Shown here: positions 7,854 to 18,862 of the stretch, piece by piece | Numbering within the stretch: the stretch's first letter is position 1 | How the letters are laid out: each line of letters opens with the position of its first letter | NCBI RefSeq assembly: GCF_022179225.1 | Contig: NZ_BPQL01000007.1 | Span: forward strand, 1-64,000 | Origin: Methylobacterium goesingense | GTDB taxonomy: Bacteria; Pseudomonadota; Alphaproteobacteria; Rhizobiales; Beijerinckiaceae | Length of the DNA: 64,000 nt | Direction of reading: 5' to 3' | Translations under genes and position numbers: made by a program | Notes under the pieces: generated by a model | The model's database searches: none | What the model was told of the DNA's origin: nothing | The model's input: only the letters and a program-made list of their open reading frames with translations

Positions 7854-8138
7854 TCAGATGGCCTCGGCGGGCGTGCGGACGCGCAGCGCCAGCGCGTGCA
7901 GGCCCCGCTTGAAGGCCGGGTCGAGGACGGCGTTGACGAGCCTGTGGCGCTCCACCCGGCTCTTCCCCTCGAAGGCGGCGGCCACCACATTCAATCGGAA
8001 ATGCGTCTCGCCCTCCGGCCGCGCGCCCGAATGGCCCGCGTGCAGGTGGGATTCGTCGATCACCTCGAGAACCTGCGGCGCCAGTTCGGCCTGCAGCGTC
8101 TCGGCGATCCACGCCTTCAGGGTTCCGGTCTCGCTCAT
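7854..8138 (-). CDS. BolA family protein
   Basis: About 94 residues in the BolA/IbaG fold. The diagnostic segment 'VIDESHLHAGHSGA' contains the His residues that coordinate a [2Fe-2S] cluster with a monothiol glutaredoxin, followed by 'THFRLNVVAAAFEGKSRVERHRLVNAVL', where 'HRLV' is the conserved helix. The ATG at 8138 gives the usual length; an open extension to 8192 is Arg-rich and unsupported. BolA proteins take part in iron-sulfur trafficking or stress morphology. Divergent from the J-domain gene and upstream of arfB. Confidence 0.93.
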   Translation of the reverse strand: MSETGTLKAWIAETLQAELAPQVLEVIDESHLHAGHSGARPEGETHFRLNVVAAAFEGKSRVERHRLVNAVLDPAFKRGLHALALRVRTPAEAI

Positions 8139-8266
8139 ATCGGCGTCTCCATTGTCCCGGCGCGGGAGCCTTCGTGCGGTCTCACGCGTCAACCCCCGGC
8201 GGCCGCATGCGGCATCAGGCCCGCCGCTCTTGTGTCTGCGGACCGCCCCCTCATAATCGCCCCATC

Positions 8267-8896
8267 ATGGATCTCAACTCGCCCCTGTTCGACAGCATCC
8301 GCATCAAGCCGTCCTGCGACGAGCCGAAGACGGCCGCGGCCCAGACCTGCGAGACCCCGGGGTGCAAGAATGCCGGGCTCTACCGCGCGCCCAAGGGCCG
8401 CAAGGCGGAAGGGCAGTACTGGCGCTTCTGCATGGACCACGTGCGCGCCTACAACGCCACCTACAACTACTTCGACGGCATGAACGATGCCGCCGTGCAG
8501 GCCTACCAGAAGGACGCGATCATCGGGCACCGCCCGACCTGGGCGATGGGGGTGAACCCCGCCACAGCCGAGGGACGCGCCAAGGGCAAGGGCGCGCCCA
8601 AGCGCGACTGGGCTTATGTCGACCCGCTGGACATCCTGCGCGCCGAGGGTGTCGGTGAGACCGCGCGCCGCAAGGCGCCCGAGCCGCGCCGCCCCCGGCA
8701 CTCGGCCGCCACGCTCAAGGCCCTCGACGTGCTCGGCCTCGACGAGAACGCCGATTCCGCCGCGATTAAGGCGCAGTACAAGGTCCTGGTGAAGCGTTTC
8801 CATCCCGACGCGAACGGCGGCGACCGCTCCTTCGAGGAGCGGTTGCGGGACATCATCCGGGCGCACGACGCCCTGCGCACCGCCGGTCTTTGCTGA
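8267..8896 (+). CDS. J-domain (DnaJ-like) protein with N-terminal Cys-rich region
   Basis: A 209-residue protein. The C-terminal 65 residues are a J domain: 'LKALDVLGLDENADSAAIKA', 'QYKVLVKRFHPDANGGDRSFE' around the HPD motif, and 'IIRAHDALR'. This type co-chaperones an Hsp70 by stimulating its ATPase. The N-terminal half 'CETPGCKNAGLYRAP' ... 'YWRFCMDHVRAYNATYNYFDGM' is the alphaproteobacterial form, with Cys/His residues that could bind metal. The start at 8267 gives the family's 'MDLNSPLFDSIRIKP' N-terminus. Conserved neighbour of bolA and cobS in this group; specific client unknown. Confidence 0.9.
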   Translation: MDLNSPLFDSIRIKPSCDEPKTAAAQTCETPGCKNAGLYRAPKGRKAEGQYWRFCMDHVRAYNATYNYFDGMNDAAVQAYQKDAIIGHRPTWAMGVNPATAEGRAKGKGAPKRDWAYVDPLDILRAEGVGETARRKAPEPRRPRHSAATLKALDVLGLDENADSAAIKAQYKVLVKRFHPDANGGDRSFEERLRDIIRAHDALRTAGLC

Positions 8897-9134
8897 CCAT
8901 CCGCGTCACCGCGGCACGATCGATGCAGGTTTTCACCGCACCGATCGGTCTCGATGGGGGGCAATTGCCGCGCGAAGCCCTATATCGTGGCCAAGTCCCT
9001 TGGCGCTTCCCGGCGCCGACCCTTAGATGGCGGTCGCGCGCGGCTCGAGAATCGAGTCGGCGGACACCAGAACCCGACACAGCCTGCGTGGTTCGTGCCT
9101 GAAGACCCGGCACCCGCGCTCCGACGAGGTCCTT

Positions 9135-10118
9135 ATGCTTTCTGACGTCACGCCCGCCTCGCTGCCCGACCGGACCGTCTCCGTGCGCGAGGCCTTCGGC
9201 ATCGACCTCGATCTCCAGGTGCCGGCCTTCTCGCAAAGCGAGGAGCACGTGCCCGCCCTCGATCCAGACTACATCTTCGACCGCGAGACCACCCTGGCGA
9301 TCCTGGCAGGCTTTGCCCGCAACCGCCGCGTGATGGTCACCGGCTATCACGGCACCGGCAAGTCGACTCATATCGAGCAGGTGGCCGCGCGCCTGAACTG
9401 GCCCTGCATCCGGATCAACCTCGACAGCCACGTCTCGCGCATCGACCTCGTCGGCAAGGACGCGATCGTGGTGAAGGACGGCAAGCAGGTCACGGCCTTC
9501 CAGGACGGCATCCTGCCCTGGGCGCTTCAGAACAACGTCGCGCTCGTCTTCGACGAGTACGATGCCGGCCGGCCCGACGTGATGTTCGTGATCCAGCGCG
9601 TGCTCGAGCTCTCGGGCCGCCTGACGCTCCTCGACCAGAAGCGGGTCATCAGCCCCCACCCGGCCTTCCGCCTGTTCGCCACGGCCAACACGGTGGGTCT
9701 GGGCGACACGTCCGGCCTCTATCACGGCACGCAGCAGATCAACCAGGGGCAGATGGACCGCTGGTCCATCGTCACCACCCTGAACTACCTTCCCCACGAC
9801 CGCGAAGTGGACATCGTGCTCTCGAAGGCCGTGCATTACCGGCGCGACAACGGCCGGGACATCGTCAACCGCATGGTGCGCGTGGCGGACCTGACCCGCA
9901 ACGCCTTCATGAACGGCGACCTCTCCACGGTCATGAGCCCGCGCACGGTCATCACCTGGGCCGAGAACGCCGACATCTTCAAGGATATCGGCTTCGCCTT
10001 CCGGGTCACCTTCCTCAACAAGTGCGACGAGCTGGAGCGGACCCTGGTGGCCGAATTCTACCAGCGCGCCTTCGGCAAGGATCTGCCGGAGAGCGCCGTC
10101 AACGTCGCCTTGAGCTGA
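9135..10118 (+). CDS. cobS: Aerobic cobaltochelatase subunit CobS
   Basis: A 327-residue AAA+ ATPase subunit of the CobNST complex, which inserts cobalt into hydrogenobyrinic acid a,c-diamide in aerobic cobalamin synthesis. The N-terminal '[23 protein letters not shown]' region is typical; Walker A 'GYHGTGKST' is at residues 70-78, Walker B '[13 protein letters not shown]' at ~137-149, and the sensor/Arg region '[17 protein letters not shown]' follows. The ATG at 9135 is used because GAGGT precedes it. cobT follows after 37 bases. The large chelatase subunit CobN is not in the window. Confidence 0.96.
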   Translation: MLSDVTPASLPDRTVSVREAFGIDLDLQVPAFSQSEEHVPALDPDYIFDRETTLAILAGFARNRRVMVTGYHGTGKSTHIEQVAARLNWPCIRINLDSHVSRIDLVGKDAIVVKDGKQVTAFQDGILPWALQNNVALVFDEYDAGRPDVMFVIQRVLELSGRLTLLDQKRVISPHPAFRLFATANTVGLGDTSGLYHGTQQINQGQMDRWSIVTTLNYLPHDREVDIVLSKAVHYRRDNGRDIVNRMVRVADLTRNAFMNGDLSTVMSPRTVITWAENADIFKDIGFAFRVTFLNKCDELERTLVAEFYQRAFGKDLPESAVNVALS

Positions 10119-10155
10119 CCCCGCCCCACCCGTTTCGAGGAAGCCGTCGACCCGC

Positions 10156-12057
10156 ATGTCGATCTCCAACCGCAAGCCCGGCGACCGGCGCGAGCCCGTC
10201 GCCGAACCGCTCAAGCGCTCGGTGGCCGGGTGCCTGCGCGCCATCGCCAAGCGTTCCGAGATCGAGGTGGTCTATGCCAGCGACCGGCCGGCCCTGACCG
10301 GCGACAAGGCGCGCCTGCCAGAGCCTCCGCGCAAGCTGACGCCCGAGGACGTGGCGATCCTGCGCGGCAACGCCGACTCGATGGCCCTGCGCCTCGGCTG
10401 CCACGACGTCGCCGTGCACCGCCGCCTCGCGCCGGAGAATGCCGGGGCCCGCGCGGTGTTCGACGCCGTCGAGCAGGCCCGCGTCGAGGCGATCGGCTCG
10501 CGGCGCATGGCCGGCGTCGCCGCGAACCTCTCGGCGATGCTGGAGGACCGCTACCATCGCGGCGGCAAGTACGAGGACATCACGGACCGGGCCGACGCTC
10601 CGATGGAGGATGCCGTCGCCCTGATGGTGCGTGAGCGCCTGACCGGGGCGGCGCCCCCGGCGGCCGCCAAGAAGATCGTCGATCTCTGGCGCTCGCACAT
10701 CGAGGACAAGGCCGGCCCGAGTCTCGACGGCCTCATCGGTGCCATCGAGAACCAGCGCGCCTTCGCCCGCTCGGTGCGCGACCTCCTCACCTCCCTGGAC
10801 ATGGCGGACGAGACGCCGTTCGACCCCGAGGACGACGAGAACGAGGACGAGAACGAGGCCCAGGACGACGAGCAGACCCCGAGCGAGGGCGAAGCCGAGG
10901 AGCAGTCGCAGGGCGACCGCTCCGAGATGGAGACCTCGCAAGAGGCGACCGACGAGTTGCAGGAAGGCGCCACCGAGGCCGCCGACGCGCCCTCCGGCGA
11001 GTTGCCCGATGAGGCCGAGAACGCCGATTCGGAGGAGGCTTCGGAAGCGTGGCGGCCGCCGTCGCAGAAGACCAACGAGCCGCGCGGACCCGAGTACAGG
11101 GTCTTCAACCCGCGCTTCGACGAGATCATCCACGCCGAAGACCTCTGCGACGCGGAGGAGCTCGCGCGCCTGCGCACCTACCTCGACAAGCAGCTCGCCC
11201 ATCTCCAGGGCGTGGTGGGGCGCCTTGCCAACCGGCTGCAGCGCCGGCTCCTGGCGCAACAGAACCGCGCCTGGGACTTCGACCTCGAAGAGGGCCAGCT
11301 CGATCCCGCCCGCCTCGTGCGCGTGGTCACCGACCCGTTCCAGCCGCTCTCCTTCAAGCGCGAGAAGGACACGAATTTTCGCGATACGGTGGTCACGCTG
11401 TTGCTAGACAATTCCGGCTCCATGCGCGGGCGACCGATCACCGTGGCGGCGACCTGCGCGGATATCCTGGCGCGCACGCTGGAGCGCTGCGGTGTCAAGG
11501 TCGAGATCCTCGGCTTCACCACACGGGCCTGGAAGGGCGGACAGTCGCGGGAAGCGTGGCTGGCCGGCGGCAAGCCGAACACGCCGGGCCGCCTCAACGA
11601 CCTGCGCCACATCGTCTACAAGTCGGCGGACGCTCCCTGGCGGCGCGCGCGCAAGAACCTCGGGCTGATGATGCGCGAGGGCCTGCTCAAGGAGAACATC
11701 GACGGCGAGGCGCTGGACTGGGCGCACAAGCGTCTGCTGGCGCGCCCCGAGCAGCGCAAGATCCTGATGGTGATCTCGGACGGCGCGCCGGTCGACGATT
11801 CCACCCTCTCGGTGAATCCCGGCAACTATCTCGAGCGTCACCTGCGCTGGATGATCGAGGACATCGAAACGCGCTCGCCGGTGGAACTGCTGGCCATCGG
11901 CATCGGCCACGACGTGACGCGCTACTACCGCCGCGCCGTGACCATCATCGATGCCGAGGAACTCGGCGGCGCGATGACGGAAAAGCTCGCCGAACTGTTC
12001 GAGGAGGATGCCGGCGGCGCCCCGCCGCGCCGCAGGGCAGCAGGCGGACGCCGCTAA
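10156..12057 (+). CDS. cobT: Aerobic cobaltochelatase subunit CobT
   Basis: A 633-residue CobT with three visible parts: an alpha-helical N-terminal region (~1-210), a very acidic linker (~220-300, runs of Asp/Glu), and a C-terminal von Willebrand factor A domain from ~400. The MIDAS metal site is '[12 protein letters not shown]' with Asp418, and '[10 protein letters not shown]' and '[14 protein letters not shown]' follow as in other CobT. With CobS it forms the chaperone-like ATPase ring that drives CobN. Downstream, a long perfect hairpin separates it from convergent addA. Confidence 0.96.
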   Translation: MSISNRKPGDRREPVAEPLKRSVAGCLRAIAKRSEIEVVYASDRPALTGDKARLPEPPRKLTPEDVAILRGNADSMALRLGCHDVAVHRRLAPENAGARAVFDAVEQARVEAIGSRRMAGVAANLSAMLEDRYHRGGKYEDITDRADAPMEDAVALMVRERLTGAAPPAAAKKIVDLWRSHIEDKAGPSLDGLIGAIENQRAFARSVRDLLTSLDMADETPFDPEDDENEDENEAQDDEQTPSEGEAEEQSQGDRSEMETSQEATDELQEGATEAADAPSGELPDEAENADSEEASEAWRPPSQKTNEPRGPEYRVFNPRFDEIIHAEDLCDAEELARLRTYLDKQLAHLQGVVGRLANRLQRRLLAQQNRAWDFDLEEGQLDPARLVRVVTDPFQPLSFKREKDTNFRDTVVTLLLDNSGSMRGRPITVAATCADILARTLERCGVKVEILGFTTRAWKGGQSREAWLAGGKPNTPGRLNDLRHIVYKSADAPWRRARKNLGLMMREGLLKENIDGEALDWAHKRLLARPEQRKILMVISDGAPVDDSTLSVNPGNYLERHLRWMIEDIETRSPVELLAIGIGHDVTRYYRRAVTIIDAEELGGAMTEKLAELFEEDAGGAPPRRRAAGGRR

Positions 12058-12115
12058 GCAGCTTTCGCAATACTGGTCGCCGGTTTCGCGACAAAAATCT
12101 GCGATACACTCAAAC

Positions 12116-12159
12116 TCGAGGCGGACTTGCGTTGGCGTGCCAAGGCAAGTCCGCCTCGA
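12116..12159. terminator. Long hairpin between cobT and addA
   Basis: TCGAGGCGGACTTGC and its exact complement form a 15-bp stem, and the 14-base interior contains a further TTGGC/GCCAA pairing, so nearly the whole element can fold. It sits between the convergent stops of cobT (12057) and addA (12166). No T-run follows on either side; a bidirectional terminator or transcript-end protector is inferred. Confidence 0.7.
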
Positions 12160-12165
12160 CGCGCC

Positions 12166-15100
12166 TCACGCGGCGCGCTGCGCCAGGGCTTCGAGGGCGT
12201 CCGCGATCTCGTCGGCCGAAAGCCGACGGATCGTCGGCCCCGAGGTCCAGACCAGCATCGGGACGACCCGATGCGACGGGTAGATCTCGGCGAGCAGCGC
12301 CGCGTAGAGGGCGATCTGCCCGGCCTCCGCGCGGGGCAGAGGGGCTCCCGGCGCCGGCGGCCGTCCCGTCTTGAAATCCGCCACCCAGACCGTGTCGCCC
12401 GAGATCGCCAGGCGATCGACCCGGCCGAAGACCGGGCGGGCGACGCCCCCTGCCGTCACCCGTCCCGAGAGGGTCACCTCGGCCCGGGCATCGCGAGCGA
12501 AGAGCGGCGCGAGATCGGGCTCTTCCAGCAGGCGCAGGGTCGCGCTGACGATGGCCGCCTGCTTGGGCCGCTCCAGCGCCGGGGCGCGGGCGCGCACGAA
12601 GCTGGTGGCCGCCGCCTCGCGTTGGCCGGGCTCGATCCGGGGCAGGTGCTCGACGAGGGAATGGATCAGGGTGCCGCGCCGGCGCGCCTCGCTGTCGGCC
12701 TGGCGCCGGCCCGGCTCGCGGCGGGTATCGGCCGCGCCGAGGGCGCGCGAGGGCGTCACCGGAGGCGCCGCATCTGTTTCCGAGGGCACGGGCGCTTCGA
12801 GCCAGGCCGGAAGCGCGGGCCGCGGCGGGGGCGCCGGAGCGGTGCGCTCGGCCGGGATCACGGCGCCGCCCTCGCGCCACAGGGTGGCCGGGCCATACCG
12901 AGCCTCGATGACCTCGCCCGCGCCGAAGGCGCGCTCCATCCCACTGCGGATCATCTCGCACCAGGCCGCCTCCGTCGGCGCCTCGTGGCCGCGATAAGGT
13001 GCCACCACGAGGCGATCGGCCGCCCGGGTCATGGCGACATAGAGGAGGCGGTTGTGCTCTTCGCGGGCGCGGGCCTGCAGGGCGGCGCGGGCCTCTGTCA
13101 CGGCCGCGCAATCGCCAGCCTTGGCACCGGCCCAGATCGGCGGGAGGGGGCTGGCGCCATGCCCGAATCGGGGCTCCGACAGGGTTCCTGGTGCCATCGC
13201 GAGGAGCGGCGGATCGTTGCGCCCGAGGGTCTCGCAGCCGTCGATGACGATCACTACAGGCGCCTCCAACCCCTTGGCGCCGTGGACGGTCATCACCCGG
13301 ACCTCGTCCCGGCCCGATTCGAGGTCGCGTTTGACCGTGTGGCCGCCCTCCCCGCGCCCCGGCACGGTGTCGTAGCGGGCGAGAAAGCCGCCAAGGGACG
13401 GTGCGTCCGTGCCCTGCTCGGCCTGGGCCGCGGTCATCAGGAACACGTCGATGGCATCGCCCGCCTCGCCGCCGAGGCGCGAGACCAGGGCACGCCGGCC
13501 ACCCCGCGCGCCCAGCAGCGTGGCGTAGAACCCGAACGGTCCCTCGCAGGCCGCGAGATCGATCCAGGATCGCAGGGCCGCGTGACCGCGAATCGCGGCC
13601 GGGTCGCCGCCGGCGGCGTGTCGCGCGAGCGCGTCCTCCAGGGTCTCGTGCAGTTCGCGGCGCGCCGCGATGCGCACGAGGTCGTCGTCGTCGAGGCCGA
13701 CGAGCGGCGTCTTCAGGGCGCCGGCCAGGGTCAGGTCGTCGGCGGGCAGGAGTCCGGCGCGGCCCACCGCCACGAGGTCGTTGACGGCGATATGGGCGGC
13801 GATGTCGAGGCGGTCCTGGCCGGCGACGGGCACGCCCAGGGCCTTCATGGCGCGAATCACCTCCTCGAAGGCCGCCGAGCGCTTGCGCACCAGGATGAGG
13901 ATGTCGCCCGGGCGCCAGACCCGGCCGGTCTCGTCGCCCGTGGTGATCCAGGCGAGCGCCGCCCGCGCCACGCGCCGGGCCGTGAGGATCGCGGGCGCGT
14001 TGGTCTCCGGCGCGTCGACGGGGGCGGCCCAGGCATCGGGCTCGGGCTCGTCCGCCGGCTCCTCGATCGGCCAGAGCTCCACCGTGCCGGGGGCGGACGT
14101 CCGCGCCGTGCTGTGGTCGGTGCCGACGGCCGTGTCGTCGAAGGAGAGGCCCTCGTAGTGCTCGGGGATCGCGAAGGTCGCGTCCACCGCGCGCAGGACG
14201 CCCCCGGCCGAGCGGAACGACAGCGTGAGGTTCACGTCCGCGAAGGCGAGGCCCGCGCCTTCGGTCGCCCGCTGCCAGGCCCGGCGAGTGGTCTCGAACT
14301 CGCGGGGCTCGGCACCCTGGAAGCTGTAGATCGACTGCTTGGGGTCGCCGACGGCGAAGCGGGTCCGGGCGACCTCGCGGGCGCCCTCGCCGGAGGCGAA
14401 CTCGGCGGTGATCCGGCGCAGGATCTCCCATTGGTGCGGGTTCGTGTCCTGCGCCTCGTCGATGAGCACATGGTCGACGCCGCGGTCGAGCTTGTACAGA
14501 ACCCAGGTGGAATCGACCCGGCCGAGGAGGTCCAGGGTCTTGTGGATGAGGTCGTCGAAGTCGAGGGCGCCGAGGCGGGCCTTCTGGGCCTCGACCCGGC
14601 GGTGGATCTCGCCCGCCAGGGTGAACAGGGCGCGGGTGCGCTCCAGGGCGCGCACGCCCCGCAGGGTATCCCGCAGGGGTTCCAGGCGGTCCCGCTCTTC
14701 GCAGAGTGCGCTCTTCACGTCCTCCGGCACGGCCTTGGTGCCGAGGCTCTTGTCGGCCTTCGGCGAGCCCTCCTTGGTGAAGAAGATGCCCAGATAGGTC
14801 TCGAGGGCGTCCGAGCGCGTCCCGGCGGCCTCGACCGCCAGCAGCCGGTCGGCGATGCCGTCATCCGTGGCCTTGCCGGTGCGCAGGCGCGCGGCCAGCG
14901 CGCCGAGATCCCCCAGGACGCCGTCGAGCATCCGCGCCTCGATCGCGTCGGCGGTCTCGCCCGGGCGGACGCCGAGGGCCTCGGCGAGCCCCGCGAACGG
15001 ACCGTCGAGGCCGGCGCGGCCGTCGAGCACGTCACGGGCCCGCATGGCGTTGCGGATCGCCTTGCGCAGGGCATCCCCCGTCGCCTCGGGGCCGACGACG

Positions 15101-15656
15101 GCCAGCGCCTCGCCGAGATGCGGATGGCGACCGCCGATGGCGTCGGCAAGCACGTTGCCGGTCTCGATGCGGAAGGCGTCGGCGGCCTGCGTCTCGTCGA
15201 GCACCACGAAGCGGGCCGGCACGTTCGCCTCGAACGGGAACATGTGCAGGAGCCGCTCGCAGAGGGCGTGCAGGGTCTCGATCTTCAGGCCCCCGGGGGT
15301 CTCCACCGCGCGGGCGAACAGCCGCCGGGCCACCCGCAGGGTCGTTCGCGATGGGCGCTCCCCTGTGAGTTCGGTGAGTTCGGCCGTGAGCGTGGCGTCG
15401 TCCAGGGTCACCCAGCGCCCGAGCACGCGGAAGACGCGGATCGACATGTTGGCCGCCGCGGCCTTGGTGAAGGTGAGACAGAGGATGCGGGCGGGCGGCG
15501 CCCCGTCGAGGAGCAGGCGCACCACCCGGTCGGTGAGCACCTTGGTCTTGCCGGCCCCGCATTGGCCGAGACCCAGGCCGAGGCGCGCGGATCGGCGGCC
15601 TTGCGCTGACGGTCCTTGGTGAGATCGTCGACGACGAACGCTTCGCGCACGGACAT
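12166..15656 (-). CDS. addA: Double-strand break repair helicase-nuclease AddA, with apparent one-base frameshift
   Basis: AddA (RecB-like) subunit of the AddAB helicase-nuclease that resects DNA ends for RecA recombination. UvrD-type helicase motifs are clear: 'LCLTFTKAAAANMS' (Ia), 'VLIDEAQDTNPHQWEIL' (II), 'AVGDPKQSIYSFQGAEP' (III), 'VMTVHGAKGLEAPVV' (V), and a C-terminal nuclease motif 'VWVADFKTGRPP'. The natural start is at 15656 ('MSVREAFVVDDLTKDRQ'), overlapping the addB stop by one base. Between 'VSANAG' and the expected 'AGKTKVLTDRVV' the frame breaks: the C-run at 15555-15558 has four bases where five would restore the Walker A reading. From 15540 to 12166 the frame is intact. Either a sequencing error in a homopolymer or a recent inactivating mutation. 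Confidence 0.85.
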
Positions 15657-18600
15657 CAGCCCTCCCCCTCGCCGCCGAGCGACCATTCGAGCACCCGGGC
15701 GAGGTGGTCGTAGTCGCCGTAGGATTTGGCGTATTTCGGATATGGCCGCGAGGTGTAGGCGGCCTCGCCGGCCAGGAAGCGGGCCACGAGGCCCCGGAAA
15801 CGGGCGACGTGCTCGTCGACGATGGCGGCGACCTCGCGCTCCTCGCCGCGCGGGGGCTTCACGGCCAGCGGCTCGAAGGGTTTGCGGCCGCCCGAGGCGT
15901 GCACATAGAGGAGGTCCGGCGTCAGCGTGCTGGCGGGAAAGCCGTCGAAGGCGCCGGCCATGAGCATCGCCGCCTCCAGCGTGAGCTGGGGCGAGAAGCC
16001 GGCGAAGACCTCCTTGTTGCTCGGCGGCAGGCCGGTCTTGAAATCGACGATGCAGGCGCCCCCGTCGCGGTTGCGCTCGATCCGGTCGGCGCGCGCCCGC
16101 AGGGTGAAATTCTCAGTGCCCATCGGAATCACCCACTTGCCGGAGATCTCCGGATGGACCTTCGCCACCTGCCCGCGCCGCTCGGCCTCCCAGTCCAGAA
16201 ACTTTTCCGACAGGCGCACGAAGCGGGGCCACCACTCGGCGTAGAGGGAGGGATAGGTGTCGTTGATCGACGCGAAGGCGTTCGCGGCCAGACTGGCGAG
16301 GTGCTCGCCCGCCAACGTGCCGTCCGGCAGGGTCTCCGGGTAGCGTTCGGCGAATTGCCCCAGGATCTCGTGGATCAGGGTGCCGCGATCGGCGGCGCCC
16401 GGCTCGGCCGCCACGGGATCGAGGGGATCGAGGCCGAGCACGTGCCGGGCGAAGATGACGTAGGGGTCGCGCACCAGGGTCTCGACCTCGGTGACGCTCA
16501 GGGAACGCGGGAACAGGGCCGGGTCGGGCCGGGGCTTCGGCTGCTTGAGACGCGGCTGCGCGGGGCCGGTGCCCTGGTCCAGGGCGGCGGCATAGCTCAG
16601 GTACCGGCGTCCGGCCTCGGTCACCTCGGTCCAGCGGGCCTCGCCCGCGAAGGCGCGCAGGCGCTGGAGGAAGCGCGACGGCACGGTGGGGGCGCCTTCG
16701 CGCTTGGCGGCGCGGGTCAGGATCGCGTCGTGATGACCGAGCGCCTGGACGAAATCGTGCGCGCTCTGGCCGATGCGGCGCTCGGGCGGGTTGAGGCCGA
16801 TGCGCTCGCGCATGGGCCGGTTGAGGAAGGCGTCCGTTGTCGTCTTCATCGGCCAGACGCCCTCGTCGAGGCCGCCGAGCACCACGCGGTCGACGTGCAT
16901 CAGGCGCGCCTCCAGGAGGCCGAGGATGCGCAGGCGGGGGTGCGGGCGCCCGTCGCTGCAGGCCACGAGCCGCTCCCGCGCCAGCGCGCTGAAGAAGGCC
17001 GGGTAATCGGAAAAGCGCCCGGGCAGCAGGCCGGGCTCGGCCAGTTCGAGATCGTCGAACAGACTGTCGATCACGCCGAGGGAGGCATCGTCGACGGGCT
17101 CGCCCTCGGCCGCGTCGATCAGCCGGTCGAAGGTGGCGCGGTGGCAGGCGGCGTAGGCGACGAGGTTGCCGACGCCGCGATGATCCACGTCGAGGAAGCC
17201 GTGGAAGGCCACCTGCAGCCGGTCGAGGAGGTCGGCGGCGAGGTCCCAGTCGTGTTCGGTAAGGCGGCGCTTGGCGCGGGGCCGTCGCCCGGTGCCGGCG
17301 CGCTGGTCAGCCAGGGCCTGCTGCAATCCGGCAAAGCCCGGCGCCGGCGCGGGCCCGCGCAGGGCGCCGATCTCCAGGGCGGCGGCGGCCCGGACCACGT
17401 CGCTCCGCGGCATGCCGAGGCGCACATAGGGATGGGACAGGAGCGTGATCAGCCGGGCCGGCTGAAGGTCGGCCGCGACTTCGGCGGCGAGGCGCGCGAG
17501 GCGCCCCGCGCGGCTGCGCGACAGGGCCTCGCCGCCGGAATCCTCCGCGACGATACCCCAGCGGGCGAGTTCGGCGGCGACCCGCACCGCCAGCCCCCGG
17601 TCGGGGGTGATCAGCGCCGCCGTGGCGCCGGGAGTCTCCAGGGTCTCGCGCAGGGCGATGGCGATGACCAGTGCCTCCTCGCGCTCGTCGGCGGCCTCGA
17701 CCAGGGCGAGGCCCCGCATCCCCGCCTCAGCGAGGTCGGCGCGCGCGCGCGCATCGAGTTCGGCCCAGGCCTCGGTGGTCTCGGCCGGGCGCAGGGCCTG
17801 CGAAAGCAGGGCGAAGCGGGCCCGGGCGTCGGCGGACGGCGCGCCCAGGCCGACGATGTCGGCCCGGTCGCGGGCGAGGGATCCCGGCCCGAGCAGGCGG
17901 TGCAGGATCGCCTGCGGATGGCCGTGCGCGGTCTCGCGCGAAAAGCCCTCGCCGGTCTCGATGGCGTCCCAGCCGGCGGCGTCGAGTTCGCCGTCGAGAC
18001 CCGGCAGCACCACGGCGCCGCGCGGGAGGCCCGCCACGGCGGCGATCAGCCGGGCGGTGGCCGGAACCGAGCCGGTGGAGCCCGCGACGATCATGGGCTC
18101 GGCCGGACGATCCCGAGCCAGGCGCTCGGCCTCGGCGAGCACCAGCTTTCGCGACCGCGAGACCGGGTCGCTCATGCCGCGCTCAGCGAGGATGCCGGGC
18201 CAGGCTTCGGCAGCGATCTTCACGAAATCCAGGGTCAGGCCGAAATAGCGTGAGTACTCGGCCTCGACAGCGCTGCCGATCTCGGCCCAGGGCAGGCCCT
18301 CGACGGTGAGCGCATCCATCAGCCGTTCGAGGTCGGCGGCGAGGCCGATCGCGTCGGCGGGCGAGGAGGGGACGAGGAAGGGCACGTCGTCGTCGATGGG
18401 CAGCAGCGTGCGGTCCACCGCCTCCGCCCAGCTCTGGACGAGGCGCGCCAGGATCAGCCGGCGCTCCAGGGGCGGCATCGCCGGGGCGAGCACGTCGGGG
18501 CCGTTCTCGATGAGGGGGTTGGCGGCGAGATCGAGCTCCGCCTCGTCCGCCTCGCCGAGGGGCACCATGCGCGGCAGCAGCGCCGCGTGGCCGAGGCGGG

Positions 18601-18796
18601 CGGCCAGGATCGCCGAGAGGGCTCGGACGGCGCGCTGCGTCGGCAGGTAGAGGGTGACGGAGGCGAGCGCGAACGGATCGGCGCCGATGTCGCCCACGAG
18701 CCGGCCCGCGATCAGCGCCTCGGCGAGGGTCTCCAGGAAGGGCGCCCCGGGGGGGATGGTGAAGACGTGGGATCCGGCGGCATCGGAAATCGGCAT
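15656..18796 (-). CDS. addB: Double-strand break repair protein AddB
   Basis: A 1046-residue AddB, the second subunit of the AddAB nuclease. It begins with the alphaproteobacterial 'VFTIPPGAPFLETLAEALIAG' pattern and lacks a functional Walker A, as expected of alphaproteobacterial AddB, where the helicase fold is degenerate. Mid-protein 'VVLGGLDEGVWPMKTTTDAFL' is a strong family signature. The C-terminal nuclease domain contains 'CIVDFKTGLPPSNKEVF' near residue 920, with the catalytic Asp and Lys. Its stop overlaps the addA start (TGATG), so the two are translationally coupled. It lies downstream of murU-like, in the order found in many alphaproteobacteria. Confidence 0.95.
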   Translation of the reverse strand: MPISDAAGSHVFTIPPGAPFLETLAEALIAGRLVGDIGADPFALASVTLYLPTQRAVRALSAILAARLGHAALLPRMVPLGEADEAELDLAANPLIENGPDVLAPAMPPLERRLILARLVQSWAEAVDRTLLPIDDDVPFLVPSSPADAIGLAADLERLMDALTVEGLPWAEIGSAVEAEYSRYFGLTLDFVKIAAEAWPGILAERGMSDPVSRSRKLVLAEAERLARDRPAEPMIVAGSTGSVPATARLIAAVAGLPRGAVVLPGLDGELDAAGWDAIETGEGFSRETAHGHPQAILHRLLGPGSLARDRADIVGLGAPSADARARFALLSQALRPAETTEAWAELDARARADLAEAGMRGLALVEAADEREEALVIAIALRETLETPGATAALITPDRGLAVRVAAELARWGIVAEDSGGEALSRSRAGRLARLAAEVAADLQPARLITLLSHPYVRLGMPRSDVVRAAAALEIGALRGPAPAPGFAGLQQALADQRAGTGRRPRAKRRLTEHDWDLAADLLDRLQVAFHGFLDVDHRGVGNLVAYAACHRATFDRLIDAAEGEPVDDASLGVIDSLFDDLELAEPGLLPGRFSDYPAFFSALARERLVACSDGRPHPRLRILGLLEARLMHVDRVVLGGLDEGVWPMKTTTDAFLNRPMRERIGLNPPERRIGQSAHDFVQALGHHDAILTRAAKREGAPTVPSRFLQRLRAFAGEARWTEVTEAGRRYLSYAAALDQGTGPAQPRLKQPKPRPDPALFPRSLSVTEVETLVRDPYVIFARHVLGLDPLDPVAAEPGAADRGTLIHEILGQFAERYPETLPDGTLAGEHLASLAANAFASINDTYPSLYAEWWPRFVRLSEKFLDWEAERRGQVAKVHPEISGKWVIPMGTENFTLRARADRIERNRDGGACIVDFKTGLPPSNKEVFAGFSPQLTLEAAMLMAGAFDGFPASTLTPDLLYVHASGGRKPFEPLAVKPPRGEEREVAAIVDEHVARFRGLVARFLAGEAAYTSRPYPKYAKSYGDYDHLARVLEWSLGGEGEG

Positions 18797-18862
18797 CGAT
18801 GTTCCATGCCACCAATCCCGCCGTTCTGGAATGGGCGGCCCGACGGGCCGGGCGCCCGCGCC

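Noticed and set aside
12127-15609. A very long open frame on the plus strand antisense to addA (1160 codons)
   Set aside because: Arg/Gly/His-rich composition and no family; it is the GC-rich shadow of addA, which has full helicase and nuclease motifs.
15704-18253. An 849-codon plus-strand frame antisense to addB
   Set aside because: No recognisable domain, and addB is well conserved on the minus strand.
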